A stretch of 61,716 bases of DNA from an uncultured Roseovarius sp. (GTDB taxonomy: Bacteria > Pseudomonadota > Alphaproteobacteria > Rhodobacterales > Rhodobacteraceae), in assembly GCA_934501475.1 (NCBI GenBank), contig CAKSUL010000004.1:1-61716 (forward strand), in the 5' to 3' direction. A model generated the notes under the pieces. The model did not search any database. It saw only the letters and a list, made by a program, of their open reading frames with translations, and was not told the DNA's origin. This document shows, piece by piece, positions 8,992 through 17,695 of this stretch (the first letter of the stretch is position 1; the number at the start of each line of letters is the position of its first letter). The position numbers were made by a program, and so were the translations under genes.

Positions 8992-9222
8992 TCAGAATGC
9001 CGAGGGTTTGGCGGTGTAACCGGTCTTGGCGATGGAATGCACCAGGGCATCCACGTCAGTAAGCGCCGGATCGTGCTCGACCTCGATCCGCCCGCTGGCA
9101 AACTTTACCTCGGCAGTCGTGACGCCGGGCAGCGCCCGCAGCGCACTTTCGATTTTCGGCACACAGGACGGACAGGACAGCTCGTCGCTGCGCAATTTGG
9201 TGCGGATTGTCGTATTGGACAT
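8992..9222 (-). CDS. Stand-alone HMA metal-binding domain protein (CopZ-like)
   Basis: This 76-residue protein is a single heavy-metal-associated domain with the metal-ligating CxxC at residues 19-22 (ELSCPSCVPKIESAL), followed by the usual beta-alpha-beta-beta-alpha-beta pattern (LPGVTTAEVKFASGRIEVEH). It lies 73 bases upstream of the ATPase on the same strand and would be the first gene of that operon, supplying the metal-binding domain the pump lacks. The start has AAAGGA about eight bases upstream. The glycine-methionine normally before the CxxC is replaced by LS. It probably hands a soft metal ion to the ATPase; the identity of the ion is not visible. Confidence 0.85.
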   Translation of the reverse strand: MSNTTIRTKLRSDELSCPSCVPKIESALRALPGVTTAEVKFASGRIEVEHDPALTDVDALVHSIAKTGYTAKPSAF

Positions 9223-9330
9223 GGTGAAATCCTTTCATGCGATTGTTGTTGAGATTGATGTTGTGTCTGGATCAGATATAGTCACTTATCCTGCGCACAG
9301 GGATTGGCAAAACCGGCAAGGGGCCATTGC

Positions 9331-10230
9331 ATGAATGCACAGCTTGCGAATTGGGACGATCTGCGGGTGTTTCTGGCCGTGGCCCGCGTCGGCAGCCTTT
9401 CGGGGGCTGCGCGCAGCCTTGGCGTCAACCATTCCACGGTGTTCCGCCGGATTGCCGGGCTCGAGGAATCGCTGGACGTGCGGCTGTTCGAGCGCCTGCC
9501 AACCGGCTATGCATTGACCCCGGCGGGCGAGGAAACCCTTGGCATCGTCGAGTGTATCGAGGCCGATGTCGCCACCCTGGACCGGACCGTCACCGGACAG
9601 GATCTGCGCCTCAGCGGCACCGTGCGGATCACGGCAACCGACATGCTCGCGTTCTGGCTGCTGCCGGAACATCTCGGGCGCTTCCGCGCCACCTATCCGG
9701 GAATCGAGCTGGAAATCGTGGTCGGCAACGAGACGCTCAACCTGTCGCGGCGGGAAACCGATATCGCCCTGCGGATCGGCAACACCCCGCCCGAAACCCT
9801 GGTCGGGCGCCGGGTCGGCTGTCTGGAGTTCGCGATCTACGGCGGGTCCGATTACTGCGCGGCCCACCCCGGCAGCGATCTGGCACAGCATGACTGGATC
9901 GGCTTTGACAGCGCCCATGCGCCCCTGATCCGCCAGTTCGAAAAGCTCCTGCCCGGCATGCGCCCGACCGTGCGGTCAAACTCGGTGGCCTGCGCCGTGC
10001 GGCTGGCCAATGCCGGGCTCGGCCTTGCGGTGCTGCCCTGCGCCATCGCCGCCCTGAAACCGGACCTGATCCGCGTCGCCGAATTGCCCGAGGCCTTCGG
10101 CCTCGATCTGTGGCTGCTGACCCACGAGGACCTGCGCCACACCGCCCGCATCCGCGCCGTGATGGACTTTCTGACCCCGGCGCTGGCCGAAAGCCTGGCG
10201 AAAAGCACAGCGGTTCACCCGCGGCGTTGA
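9331..10230 (+). CDS. LysR-family transcriptional regulator
   Basis: This 299-residue protein has the typical LysR N-terminal winged helix (DDLRVFLAVARVGSLSGAAR, then SLGVNHSTVFRRI, residues about 5-55) and an effector-binding domain that spans the rest. I start at the ATG at 9331, which has AAGGGG six bases upstream, not at the ATG nine codons earlier. It is divergent from the HMA/ATPase operon, with about 108 bp between the starts, which is the usual arrangement for a LysR protein controlling its neighbour. Metal efflux operons are more often under MerR or ArsR regulators, so this pairing may be accidental. No clear T-N11-A operator with good arms stands out in the gap. Confidence 0.88.
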   Translation: MNAQLANWDDLRVFLAVARVGSLSGAARSLGVNHSTVFRRIAGLEESLDVRLFERLPTGYALTPAGEETLGIVECIEADVATLDRTVTGQDLRLSGTVRITATDMLAFWLLPEHLGRFRATYPGIELEIVVGNETLNLSRRETDIALRIGNTPPETLVGRRVGCLEFAIYGGSDYCAAHPGSDLAQHDWIGFDSAHAPLIRQFEKLLPGMRPTVRSNSVACAVRLANAGLGLAVLPCAIAALKPDLIRVAELPEAFGLDLWLLTHEDLRHTARIRAVMDFLTPALAESLAKSTAVHPRR

Positions 10231-10336
10231 CCGGGAGTTTCCCAAATGCGTTACTGCGTGGGGCGATTTCCGCTATACCGATTTACGGGGCCAGCCGGGA
10301 CTGAAGGTTGGACGAGACAGCAAGCGGAGCACAGCC

Positions 10337-11605
10337 ATGGCCCAGAATATCCGCGAGACCCTCGCATCGGTAAGATCCCTGCTGGGCGGGACCGCGGCGT
10401 TCATTGCCGGCAACAGCCTGCTTGGCGTGGTGCTTCCACTGCGAATGGAGGCGGCCGGGTATCCCGTTGCGCTGACCGGCGTGATCATGGCGGCCTATTA
10501 TCTGGGTCTGGCCTTTGGCGGGCTCAGGTCCAAACATGTCATTCTGCGCATCGGCCATATCCGCGCCTTCACGGCTTTTGCGGCGCTGACCGCTGCGACC
10601 TGCCTTGCCTATGATTTCTTCTTCACACCGGCCGCGTGGGTGATCCTGCGGATCGTCAACGGCTTTTGCATCGCCGGGATGACCACCTCGATCGAAAGCT
10701 GGCTCAACGAACGCAGCAGCAACGAGACCCGTGGGCGTATCCTGGGGTTCTACATGCTGGCCTTATATCTGGCGATTGCGCTGGGCCAGACATTGGTGAA
10801 CGTCGCGCCGGTTGCCGGAAGCGACCATCTGATGATCGCGTCGGCGCTGATCGGTTTGTCGCTCATTCCCATCGCGATGACGCGGCTGGGGGAACCCGAT
10901 CTTGGCGACATACGCGTTCTGGGTGTCCGGGAAATCTATGCCGCCTCGCGGGTTGGCGTGGTCGGTGCGGGCGTCGCGGGAATGCTGGTCGGTTCCTTCT
11001 ATGCGCTGGCGATTGTCTTTGCCCGCCAGATCGGGCTGAGCGTGTCCGAAGCCGCCATGTTCATGAGCGTCGTCGTGCTGGGCGGGCTGGGGTTTCAGGT
11101 GCCGGTCGGCATGCTGGCTGACAGGTGTGACCGGCGCATCGTCATGTCCGGCATCCTGATCGTGGTCGGTGCGTCCTGGGGGCTTTTGTCGATCTCGATT
11201 GCAAACGGCATACCGTTGGTTGCCATGATGGTCATGGCCCTGGTGTTCGGAGGCGCGATCAGCAGCGTCTATCCCTTGTGTGTCGCGCAGACGTTTGACC
11301 GGTTGGAGCGGAAATATTATGTCGCGGCTTCGGGTCGATTGCTGATGGTCTATTCGATCGGCGCCACCATCGGGCCGCTTCTTGCCTCAGCGCTGATGTC
11401 GGTCTATGGCCCGTCTTCGTTCTTTGTGTTCGAATCCGTGATCGCGATCATCTACGCGATATTCGTTCTTTTCCGTATCAGGACAGCGCCGCAAAAACCT
11501 GATGGCGAGCGGGAAAAATTCGTGCCGCTCCCTGACATTTCGCCTGTCGCGATCACCCTTGATCCGCGCACCGAACCGGAAAAGAAATCGCCGGACCCGG
11601 TATAG
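10337..11605 (+). CDS. MFS transporter, YcaD-like
   Basis: This 422-residue protein is a 12-helix major facilitator carrier. The N-terminal half shows FIAGNSLLGVVLPLRMEAAG and an A-like loop region after helix 2 (LGLAFGGLRSKHVILRI), then SIESWLNERSSNETRGRILG between helices 4 and 5, a pattern I associate with the YcaD subfamily. The C-terminus (about 40 residues, DGEREKFVPLPDI onward) is cytoplasmic and polar. A GGAG eight bases before the ATG supports the start. It is in the same direction as the LysR gene with about 106 bp between them, so co-transcription is possible. The substrate is unknown. Confidence 0.85.
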   Translation: MAQNIRETLASVRSLLGGTAAFIAGNSLLGVVLPLRMEAAGYPVALTGVIMAAYYLGLAFGGLRSKHVILRIGHIRAFTAFAALTAATCLAYDFFFTPAAWVILRIVNGFCIAGMTTSIESWLNERSSNETRGRILGFYMLALYLAIALGQTLVNVAPVAGSDHLMIASALIGLSLIPIAMTRLGEPDLGDIRVLGVREIYAASRVGVVGAGVAGMLVGSFYALAIVFARQIGLSVSEAAMFMSVVVLGGLGFQVPVGMLADRCDRRIVMSGILIVVGASWGLLSISIANGIPLVAMMVMALVFGGAISSVYPLCVAQTFDRLERKYYVAASGRLLMVYSIGATIGPLLASALMSVYGPSSFFVFESVIAIIYAIFVLFRIRTAPQKPDGEREKFVPLPDISPVAITLDPRTEPEKKSPDPV

Positions 11606-11636
11606 GGCAGGCGGGTGAACACCTCTGACGTCTTAT

Positions 11637-11665
11637 GCATCCGATCTGAGGCACGGATCAGATGC
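11637..11665. terminator. Imperfect hairpin between convergent genes
   Basis: GCATCCGATC and GATCAGATGC form a 10-base stem with one mismatch around a nine-base loop, midway between the MFS gene and the convergent ABC operon. There is AAAA on the plus side but no proper T run, so this is only a candidate bidirectional terminator. Confidence 0.35.
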
Positions 11666-11785
11666 AAAACGCCCGCGATATCGAAAAGGCGTGGGAGCCA
11701 TCTCTGCCCGCATGCGCGCCGGTCATGAATGAATGACAAGTGCCCTGCCGATGTCGACATGGCCCCATTTTGCAAAAGAGCCCGC

Positions 11786-13429
11786 TCAGTTGCCCGCGCT
11801 TTCCATCTTGCGGTTCGCGATGACCTCTTCCAGCCAGCCGATCTCCATCTCGGGGGCCGAGGACAACAGCAGGTCCGTGTAGGGATCGAAGGGCGGTGCC
11901 AGGACTTCGGATTTCTGTCCGTAGCGCACCACTTCGCCCTTGAACATCACGGCGATCTTGTCGGCAATGGCGCGCACTGTCGCAAGGTCGTGGGTGATGA
12001 ACAGATAGGCCACCTGTGCCTCGGCTTGCAATCGCAGCAGCAGTTTCAGGATGCCGTCGGCCACCAAAGGATCCAGTGCGGATGTGACCTCGTCGCAGAT
12101 GATCAGCTTGGGATCTGCGGCCAGTGCGCGGGCGATGCAGACGCGCTGTTTCTGGCCACCCGAAAGCTCGGCGGGGTAGCGGTCGGCAAAACCTTCGCCC
12201 ATCTCGATCTGGTCGAGCAGTTCCTGAACACGTTTCTCGCGGGCGGCACCGCGCAGACCGAAATAGAGCGTCAGCGGGCGCCCGATGATGGTGCCGACGG
12301 TCTGGCGCGGGTTCATCGCGGTGTCCGCCATCTGATAGATCATCTGGATCTCGCGCAGATCATCCTTTGAGCGGCCACCGAGTTCCGGCGAAAGCGTCCT
12401 TCCGTCGAAGGTGAGGCTGCCGTCTGACGGGCGCAAAAGCCCGGTAATCACCCGTGCCAGCGTGGATTTGCCCGAGCCGGATTCCCCCACCACCGCCAGC
12501 GTCTGACCGGGCGGCAGTTCAATCGAGATGTTTTTCAGCACGTCGAAATCGGTGCCGCGATAGCGGGCGGTGATGTTGTGCAGCGTCAGCACCGGCGGCG
12601 CGGGGGGCTTTTCCGTATGATCGAGCCCGCGGACCGAAACCAGTGCGCGTGTATAATCCTGCCTGGGCGCATGGATGATCTGCTCGGTCGGGCCCACCTC
12701 GACCATCCTGCCATGTTGCAGCACCATGATTTCATCCGCGACCTGCGCGACCACGGCAAGGTCGTGGGTGATGTAGAGGGCGGCGACATCGGTGCTGCGG
12801 ATCGCCTCCTTGATGGCGGCCAGGACGTCGATCTGGGTTGTCACGTCCAGCGCCGTGGTCGGCTCGTCAAAGATCACCAGATCGGGGTTCGGGCACAGGG
12901 CCATCGCCGTCATCGCCCGCTGCAACTGCCCGCCCGAGACCTGATGCGGATAGCGGTCGCCGAATGTTTCCGGGTCGGGCAGGCCCAGCTTGGCAAAGAG
13001 CGCGACGGCGCGGGCCTCGGCCTCGCTGCGGGACATGAGGCCATGTTTCAGCGTCGCCTCGGTCACTTGCTGCATCAGGCGCTTGGCGGGGTTGAAGGCG
13101 GCCGCGGCGGACTGGGCGACATATGTCACCTCCTTGCCCCGCAAGGAGCGCAATCCGCGCGCGCTTGCCAAGCGGATGTCGCGGCCGTTCAGCATGATCG
13201 TGCCGCCGGTCAGTTCCACGCCACCGCGGCCATAGGCCATGGCGGACAGGCCGATTGTCGATTTGCCGGCGCCGGATTCACCGATCAGCCCCATCACCTT
13301 GCCGCGCTCCAGCGTCAGATCGACGCCATGCACCAGCGTCACCTGTCTGGGCGGCTCTCCGGGCGGATAGGAGGTGGCCTCGATCACGAGACCGCGGATC
13401 TGCAGGAGGGTATTATCGTCAGCCACCAC
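11786..13429 (-). CDS. Peptide-type ABC transporter, double ATPase (DppD-DppF fusion)
   Basis: A 547-residue protein with two complete ABC nucleotide-binding domains in one chain. The first has Walker A GESGAGKS (about residue 51), signature VSGGQLQR and Walker [13 protein letters not shown]; the second, starting about residue 285, has [16 protein letters not shown] and [12 protein letters not shown]. Each is followed by the oligopeptide-transporter C-terminal extension. The fused layout is that of GsiA/YejF proteins and replaces the usual DppD/DppF pair. Its start overlaps the end of the permease gene by 11 bases. It is the last gene of a four-gene minus-strand operon (binding protein, two permeases, ATPase). 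Confidence 0.93.
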   Translation of the reverse strand: MVADDNTLLQIRGLVIEATSYPPGEPPRQVTLVHGVDLTLERGKVMGLIGESGAGKSTIGLSAMAYGRGGVELTGGTIMLNGRDIRLASARGLRSLRGKEVTYVAQSAAAAFNPAKRLMQQVTEATLKHGLMSRSEAEARAVALFAKLGLPDPETFGDRYPHQVSGGQLQRAMTAMALCPNPDLVIFDEPTTALDVTTQIDVLAAIKEAIRSTDVAALYITHDLAVVAQVADEIMVLQHGRMVEVGPTEQIIHAPRQDYTRALVSVRGLDHTEKPPAPPVLTLHNITARYRGTDFDVLKNISIELPPGQTLAVVGESGSGKSTLARVITGLLRPSDGSLTFDGRTLSPELGGRSKDDLREIQMIYQMADTAMNPRQTVGTIIGRPLTLYFGLRGAAREKRVQELLDQIEMGEGFADRYPAELSGGQKQRVCIARALAADPKLIICDEVTSALDPLVADGILKLLLRLQAEAQVAYLFITHDLATVRAIADKIAVMFKGEVVRYGQKSEVLAPPFDPYTDLLLSSAPEMEIGWLEEVIANRKMESAGN

Positions 13430-14234
13430 GGCCCCCTTTCAGGCTGGAGGTCCGGGTGAGAATCCAGTCGGCCACCAGATTGACGCTGATCGCCAGCGTG
13501 GCGATGGCGCCTGCCGGCAGCAGGGCGGCGGATTTGCCGTAGATCAGACCGTCCTTGTTTTCCTTGACCATGCCGCCCCAGTCGGTCATCGGCGGCTGGA
13601 TACCAAGGCCGAGAAACGACAGCGTCGAGATGAACAGGATCGCGAAGATGAAGCGCAGGCCGAACTCGGCGACCAGCGGCGACAGGGCGTTGGGCAGGAT
13701 CTCGCGGAAGATGACCCAGGCGCCGCGCTCGCCGCGCAGCCTTGCGGCCTCGACGTAATCCATCACCGCGATATCGACGGCGACGGCGCGCGACAGGCGG
13801 AATACGCGGGTGCTGTCCAGCACACCGATCACCAGGATCAGCACGGTCAGGTTCAGCGGCAGCACCGACAGCAGCACCAGCGCCACGATCAGCGCGGGAA
13901 TGGCCATGACCAGATCGACGCCGCGCGACAGGAGCTGATCAATCCAGCCGCTGTTGACCGCCGCCAGAAACCCCAGGAACGTGCCCAGCGAGAAGGACAG
14001 CACCGAGGCCGCCAATGCCACGAAAATGGTGATCTGCGCACCGTAGATGAGCCGCGAGAGGATGTCGCGGCCGATGGTGTCGGTGCCCAGCCAATAGGTT
14101 GCGGACGGACCCTCCCAGACGCCGCCGGCGACGGCATCGACAGGGTAGGGGGCAAGCCATTGGGCAAAGATGGCGGTGAACAGGAATATCCCTGTCAGCA
14201 CCAAACCGATGAGGGCATAAACGGGTATCTTCAT
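13419..14234 (-). CDS. Peptide-type ABC transporter permease (DppC-like)
   Basis: This 271-residue inner-membrane permease has about six predicted helices. The DppC family hallmark LGTDTIGRDILSRLIYGAQI follows the first periplasmic segment, and the EAA loop EAARLRGERGAWVIF is near residue 160-180. It overlaps the upstream permease by four bases and the ATPase gene downstream by 11, so translation is coupled. It should pair with the DppB-like subunit to form the pore. The N-terminus is shorter than in many DppC proteins, without a long cytoplasmic lead. Confidence 0.92.
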   Translation of the reverse strand: MKIPVYALIGLVLTGIFLFTAIFAQWLAPYPVDAVAGGVWEGPSATYWLGTDTIGRDILSRLIYGAQITIFVALAASVLSFSLGTFLGFLAAVNSGWIDQLLSRGVDLVMAIPALIVALVLLSVLPLNLTVLILVIGVLDSTRVFRLSRAVAVDIAVMDYVEAARLRGERGAWVIFREILPNALSPLVAEFGLRFIFAILFISTLSFLGLGIQPPMTDWGGMVKENKDGLIYGKSAALLPAGAIATLAISVNLVADWILTRTSSLKGGRGG

Positions 14235-15187
14235 TTCGGATGCCTCAGGCGCGGATTGGCGAGGATGCCGATGATGTCGGCCAGCATGTTCAGCCCGATA
14301 TAGACGGCGGCAAAGATCAACCCGACCGCCTGCACCACCGGCAGGTCACGCTTGGTCACATGATCGACCAGGTATTGCCCCAGCGCGTTATAGCTGAACA
14401 CCACTTCAACCACGACGACCCCCACCACCAGATAGGCCATGTTCAGCATCACGACCGCCACGATGGGCGCGATGGCATTGGGCAGGGCGTGGCGCCAGAT
14501 CACCGTCATCGGCGACAGGCCCTTCAACTCGGCGGTCTCGATATAGGCCGATTCCATCACGCTCAGGATCGTGGCGCGCGTCATCCGCATCATATGGGCC
14601 AGCACCACGATCACCAGCACGACGATCGGCAGGGCGATGGCATGCAGCTTGGCCCAGAAGCCCATGCCGGGAAAGACCATGGCGACCGGCTGAAAGATCG
14701 GAATGACCTGCGTCAGCAGGAAGATGACGAAATAGGCGGCAACGAATTCGGGCAACGAAATCGTGGTCAATGTGACCGCCGAAATCACCTTGTCAGGCCA
14801 GCGCCCGACATAGCGCGCCGCGATCAGGCCAAGGATGATCGCCAGCGGCACCGCGATCACCGCCGCCGAACCCGCAAGGAACAGCGTGTTGCCCAGCCGC
14901 TGCTTGATCGAGGTGGCGATATCCGCGCCATTGGTCAGCGCGGTGCCCAGATCGCCGGTCAGGATGCCGCCAAGCCAGCCGAGATAACGCGTCAGCGGCG
15001 GTTCGTTCAGGCCCAGTTTCTCGCGCATGTTGGCCAGCGCGACCGGCGTCGCCTCCTGGCCCAGAATGGCCTGCGCGGTGTCACCCGGAAGCGCCTCGAC
15101 TCCCAGAAAGATCACCATCGACACGGCAAGCAGGAGCATGAGGCCCAACGCAATGCGCTGGGCCACCAGTTTCAGGACAGGATGCAT
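14231..15187 (-). CDS. Peptide-type ABC transporter permease (DppB-like)
   Basis: This 318-residue permease begins with the first helix (RIALGLMLLLAVSMVIFLGV) and the DppB-typical periplasmic region LPGDTAQAILGQEATP. The EAA loop ETAELKGLSPMTVIWRHALP is near residues 215-235. It lies 10 bases downstream of the binding-protein stop and overlaps the DppC-like gene by four bases. Together they form the membrane channel of the importer. Substrates of this family include di- and oligopeptides, nickel, glutathione and opines; nothing here picks one. Confidence 0.92.
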   Translation of the reverse strand: MHPVLKLVAQRIALGLMLLLAVSMVIFLGVEALPGDTAQAILGQEATPVALANMREKLGLNEPPLTRYLGWLGGILTGDLGTALTNGADIATSIKQRLGNTLFLAGSAAVIAVPLAIILGLIAARYVGRWPDKVISAVTLTTISLPEFVAAYFVIFLLTQVIPIFQPVAMVFPGMGFWAKLHAIALPIVVLVIVVLAHMMRMTRATILSVMESAYIETAELKGLSPMTVIWRHALPNAIAPIVAVVMLNMAYLVVGVVVVEVVFSYNALGQYLVDHVTKRDLPVVQAVGLIFAAVYIGLNMLADIIGILANPRLRHPK

Positions 15188-15197
15188 GACGAAGATA

Positions 15198-16793
15198 TCA
15201 AGCCAGCCAGCAACGCGACAGCGCCCGACCGTTCATCATTTCCGCGTTCGGATCCTCGACCCAGCCGCCGACTTCGGTGCGCACGCCGTCAACGAAATCG
15301 TTGAACATCGGCAGGATCGCACCGCCCTCGTCGCGGACGATATAGGCCATTTCGCTATACATGCTCTTGCGCTTGGCCTCGTCCAGTTCGCCCCGCGCCG
15401 CGATCAGCAGCTCGTCAAAGCGGGCGTTGTAGAAGTTGGTGTCGTTCCAGTCGGCGGTGGACAGATAGGCGGTGGAATACATCTGGTCCTGCACCGGGCG
15501 GCCGTTCCAGTAGCTGGCGCAGAACGGCTGGACGTTCCAGACGTTGTCCCAGTAGCCGTCATCGGGCTCGACCTGGATCTTGAGCGGGATGCCCGCCGCA
15601 TTGGCCGAGGCGGCAAACAGGTTGGCCGCATCCACCGCACCCGAGAAGGCACCCGGCGCTGTGCGCAGGATGATCGGGCTGCCGTCATGGCCGGATTTCT
15701 TGTAATACTCCGCCGCCGCCGCCGCGTCGTATTCCCGCTGCGGGATGGTGTCGTCAAACAGCGGATAGGCGGCGTTGATCGGAAAGTCGTTGCCGCGCGA
15801 CCCGAGGCCACCCAGCACCTTGTCGACCATTTCCTGCCGGTTGATCGCCATCTTCAGCGCCATCCGCAGGTCGTTGTTGTCGAACGGCGCCGTGTCGCAA
15901 TGCATGATGAACAGGAACTGCCCGCGCCCGGAAACCTGGCGGATTTCGATGTCGGGCGACCCGCGCAGCAGGTCGGCGATCTTGGGATCGACCCGGTTCA
16001 TCATATGGATCTGGCCCGCCTGAAGTGCCGCGGTGCGGGCGGTATTGTCGTTGATCACCAGGATCTCGACCTGATCGGCATGGCCGACGGAGGAATCGAA
16101 GTAATTGGCGAATTTCGAGAAGACCACCCGAACGCCGGGATCGAAGCTTTCGAGTTTGTAAGGCCCGGCACCGATAGCCGCTGCCGGGGCGTCATAGCCG
16201 CCGCCCGGCTGGATCACCAGGTGATAGTCGGCCAGCATGTAGGGCAAATCGACGTTGCCGGCGGCCAGGGTCACGATCAGCTTGTCACCATCGGCGCGCA
16301 TGTCCTCGATGCCCTGCACGATGCCCATGGCGCCCGATTGCGAATCCTTGTCGGTGTGGCGCCGGAAGGTGGCCATCACATCCTCGGCGGTCAGGGGCTG
16401 GCCGTTATGGAATTCGACGCCGGAGCGGATCTTGAAGGTCCATTCCTTTGAATCGGGTGTCGAGCTGAACTCTTCGGCGATGCGCCCGTCAAGGCTGCCG
16501 TCCGGGTTCACGTTGAACAGCGTTTCACCCCAGTTGGAGTTGGTGTTGTTCGGCGCCGGCGATGAGGCGAGTGCCGGATCAAGCGAGTCGGAGCTTTCGC
16601 CCCCCGAGATCCCGGCGCGCAGGATGCCGCCCTTTTTCGGCTCATCCGCCATCGCCACCTTGCCGAACAAGGCCCCGGCAAGGCCCGCCGACAGCCCCAG
16701 CGCCGTCGTGCGGCCAATGAAATCGCGCCGGGTCATCTGGCCCTTGCGCACGCCTTCGATCATGTTGTCGAGTTGTTGTTTCGGATCACTCAT
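15198..16793 (-). CDS. ABC transporter solute-binding protein, family 5, Tat-exported
   Basis: This 531-residue protein is the periplasmic receptor of the downstream importer (SBP_bac_5 family). The N-terminus has a twin-arginine signal, MTRRDFIGRTTALG, preceded by 19 residues (start MSDPKQQLDN) and followed by a hydrophobic stretch ending near VAMADE. The family signature LRAGISGGESSDSLDPAL is just after, and the mid-domain FHNGQPLTAEDVMATFRR is typical. I start at 16793, where AGGGA precedes the ATG; upstream codons in the open frame look non-coding. Tat export of a family-5 binding protein is known but less common than Sec export. A 22-nt hairpin (16816-16837) lies in its leader. Ligand unknown. 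Confidence 0.92.
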   Translation of the reverse strand: MSDPKQQLDNMIEGVRKGQMTRRDFIGRTTALGLSAGLAGALFGKVAMADEPKKGGILRAGISGGESSDSLDPALASSPAPNNTNSNWGETLFNVNPDGSLDGRIAEEFSSTPDSKEWTFKIRSGVEFHNGQPLTAEDVMATFRRHTDKDSQSGAMGIVQGIEDMRADGDKLIVTLAAGNVDLPYMLADYHLVIQPGGGYDAPAAAIGAGPYKLESFDPGVRVVFSKFANYFDSSVGHADQVEILVINDNTARTAALQAGQIHMMNRVDPKIADLLRGSPDIEIRQVSGRGQFLFIMHCDTAPFDNNDLRMALKMAINRQEMVDKVLGGLGSRGNDFPINAAYPLFDDTIPQREYDAAAAAEYYKKSGHDGSPIILRTAPGAFSGAVDAANLFAASANAAGIPLKIQVEPDDGYWDNVWNVQPFCASYWNGRPVQDQMYSTAYLSTADWNDTNFYNARFDELLIAARGELDEAKRKSMYSEMAYIVRDEGGAILPMFNDFVDGVRTEVGGWVEDPNAEMMNGRALSRCWLA

Positions 16794-16815
16794 GTCTTTA
16801 TCCCTGTGGTTGCTG

Positions 16816-16837
16816 CCTCCGGTCTCAGAGCCGGAGG
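16816..16837 (-). promoter_or_regulatory. Leader hairpin upstream of the family-5 binding protein
   Basis: A perfect 7-bp inverted repeat (CCTCCGG / CCGGAGG) with an eight-base loop lies 23 bases before the binding protein start and about 160 bases after the torD stop. No T run follows on the minus strand, so I read it as a leader structure or mRNA-stability element, not a clear terminator. Confidence 0.35.
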
Positions 16838-16999
16838 GTCTTTTGTTGATCTTCGCGATAATAAACTCTGTTCCGGCTTGGAGGGCAACGGTTTTCCTGC
16901 TATCTGCCGGGTTAAAGATGCGCCGACGTCTCTGCGGGCTGGATCGGAATTGCGCGGCCGCTGGCATATTGTATTTTCCGGCGCGCCCGCTCGCTTTGT

Positions 17000-17695
17000 T
17001 CAGGATGCGTCAACCGGCATGCAGGATGCCGCGATATCGCCGATGAACTGCGCGTCGATCCTGACCACGGCGATCAGCAGGGCGGCCAGCGCCGGATAAA
17101 AATCATAGCGCGGGGACGCTTTTTGATTGGCTGCGTCAAATTGCGGCAGCCAGGTGAGCAGGGCATCTTGCAGGAACGAATGCTGGTCGCGTGCGGCGGC
17201 GGCGATATCGCCGGCCTGCGCCTGTTCCCGCGCAAGGCGCGCCATCACCGCGAGGTAGACCGCAAGATGATCTGCGGGCTCTCTGAATTCGTCCTGAATT
17301 GCCAATGAGGCATCGGCGAGAAAGCTTTGCATGCGCGCCTCGGCCGGGCCGTAAAGCCGCGCTTCGTCGGCACCGTAAACCGACGCGTAGGGCAGCGCGC
17401 CGGCCTTGGCGTCGAGCAGGAACATCTGCGCGAAATCCGCCGCCAGTTCCAGATGCGCGTGCTCCATTTCGCGCAAAGCCTCGATGCTGGCCTGAAGGCG
17501 CCGGACCTCGGTGCCCAGACCCAAGGCTGAAAATGCCTGAAACGGGGTGTCCTGCCCCGCCAGATAGGAGGCGAGGACGGGCTTGGGTATTTCGTTCGCA
17601 TAAAGCGTCGAGAACCAGCCATAGACCACGGCGCGCTGCGCGCTGACCTCGGCCCATTCGCTGGTGCTCAGCGCTGCGGTATCGGTGTCAGGCAT
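17000..17695 (-). CDS. torD: TorD-like maturation chaperone
   Basis: This 231-residue, largely helical cytoplasmic protein belongs to the TorD/DmsD family of chaperones that hold molybdoenzyme apoproteins until cofactor insertion and Tat export. The family core is seen in [17 protein letters not shown] (residues about 20-36) and the [17 protein letters not shown] stretch near 130-150, which corresponds to the conserved E-P-x-DH motif. Its ATG lies inside the end of torA (8-base overlap), matching its role as the dedicated chaperone of that enzyme. It is the last gene of the torECAD operon. Confidence 0.9.
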   Translation of the reverse strand: MPDTDTAALSTSEWAEVSAQRAVVYGWFSTLYANEIPKPVLASYLAGQDTPFQAFSALGLGTEVRRLQASIEALREMEHAHLELAADFAQMFLLDAKAGALPYASVYGADEARLYGPAEARMQSFLADASLAIQDEFREPADHLAVYLAVMARLAREQAQAGDIAAAARDQHSFLQDALLTWLPQFDAANQKASPRYDFYPALAALLIAVVRIDAQFIGDIAASCMPVDAS

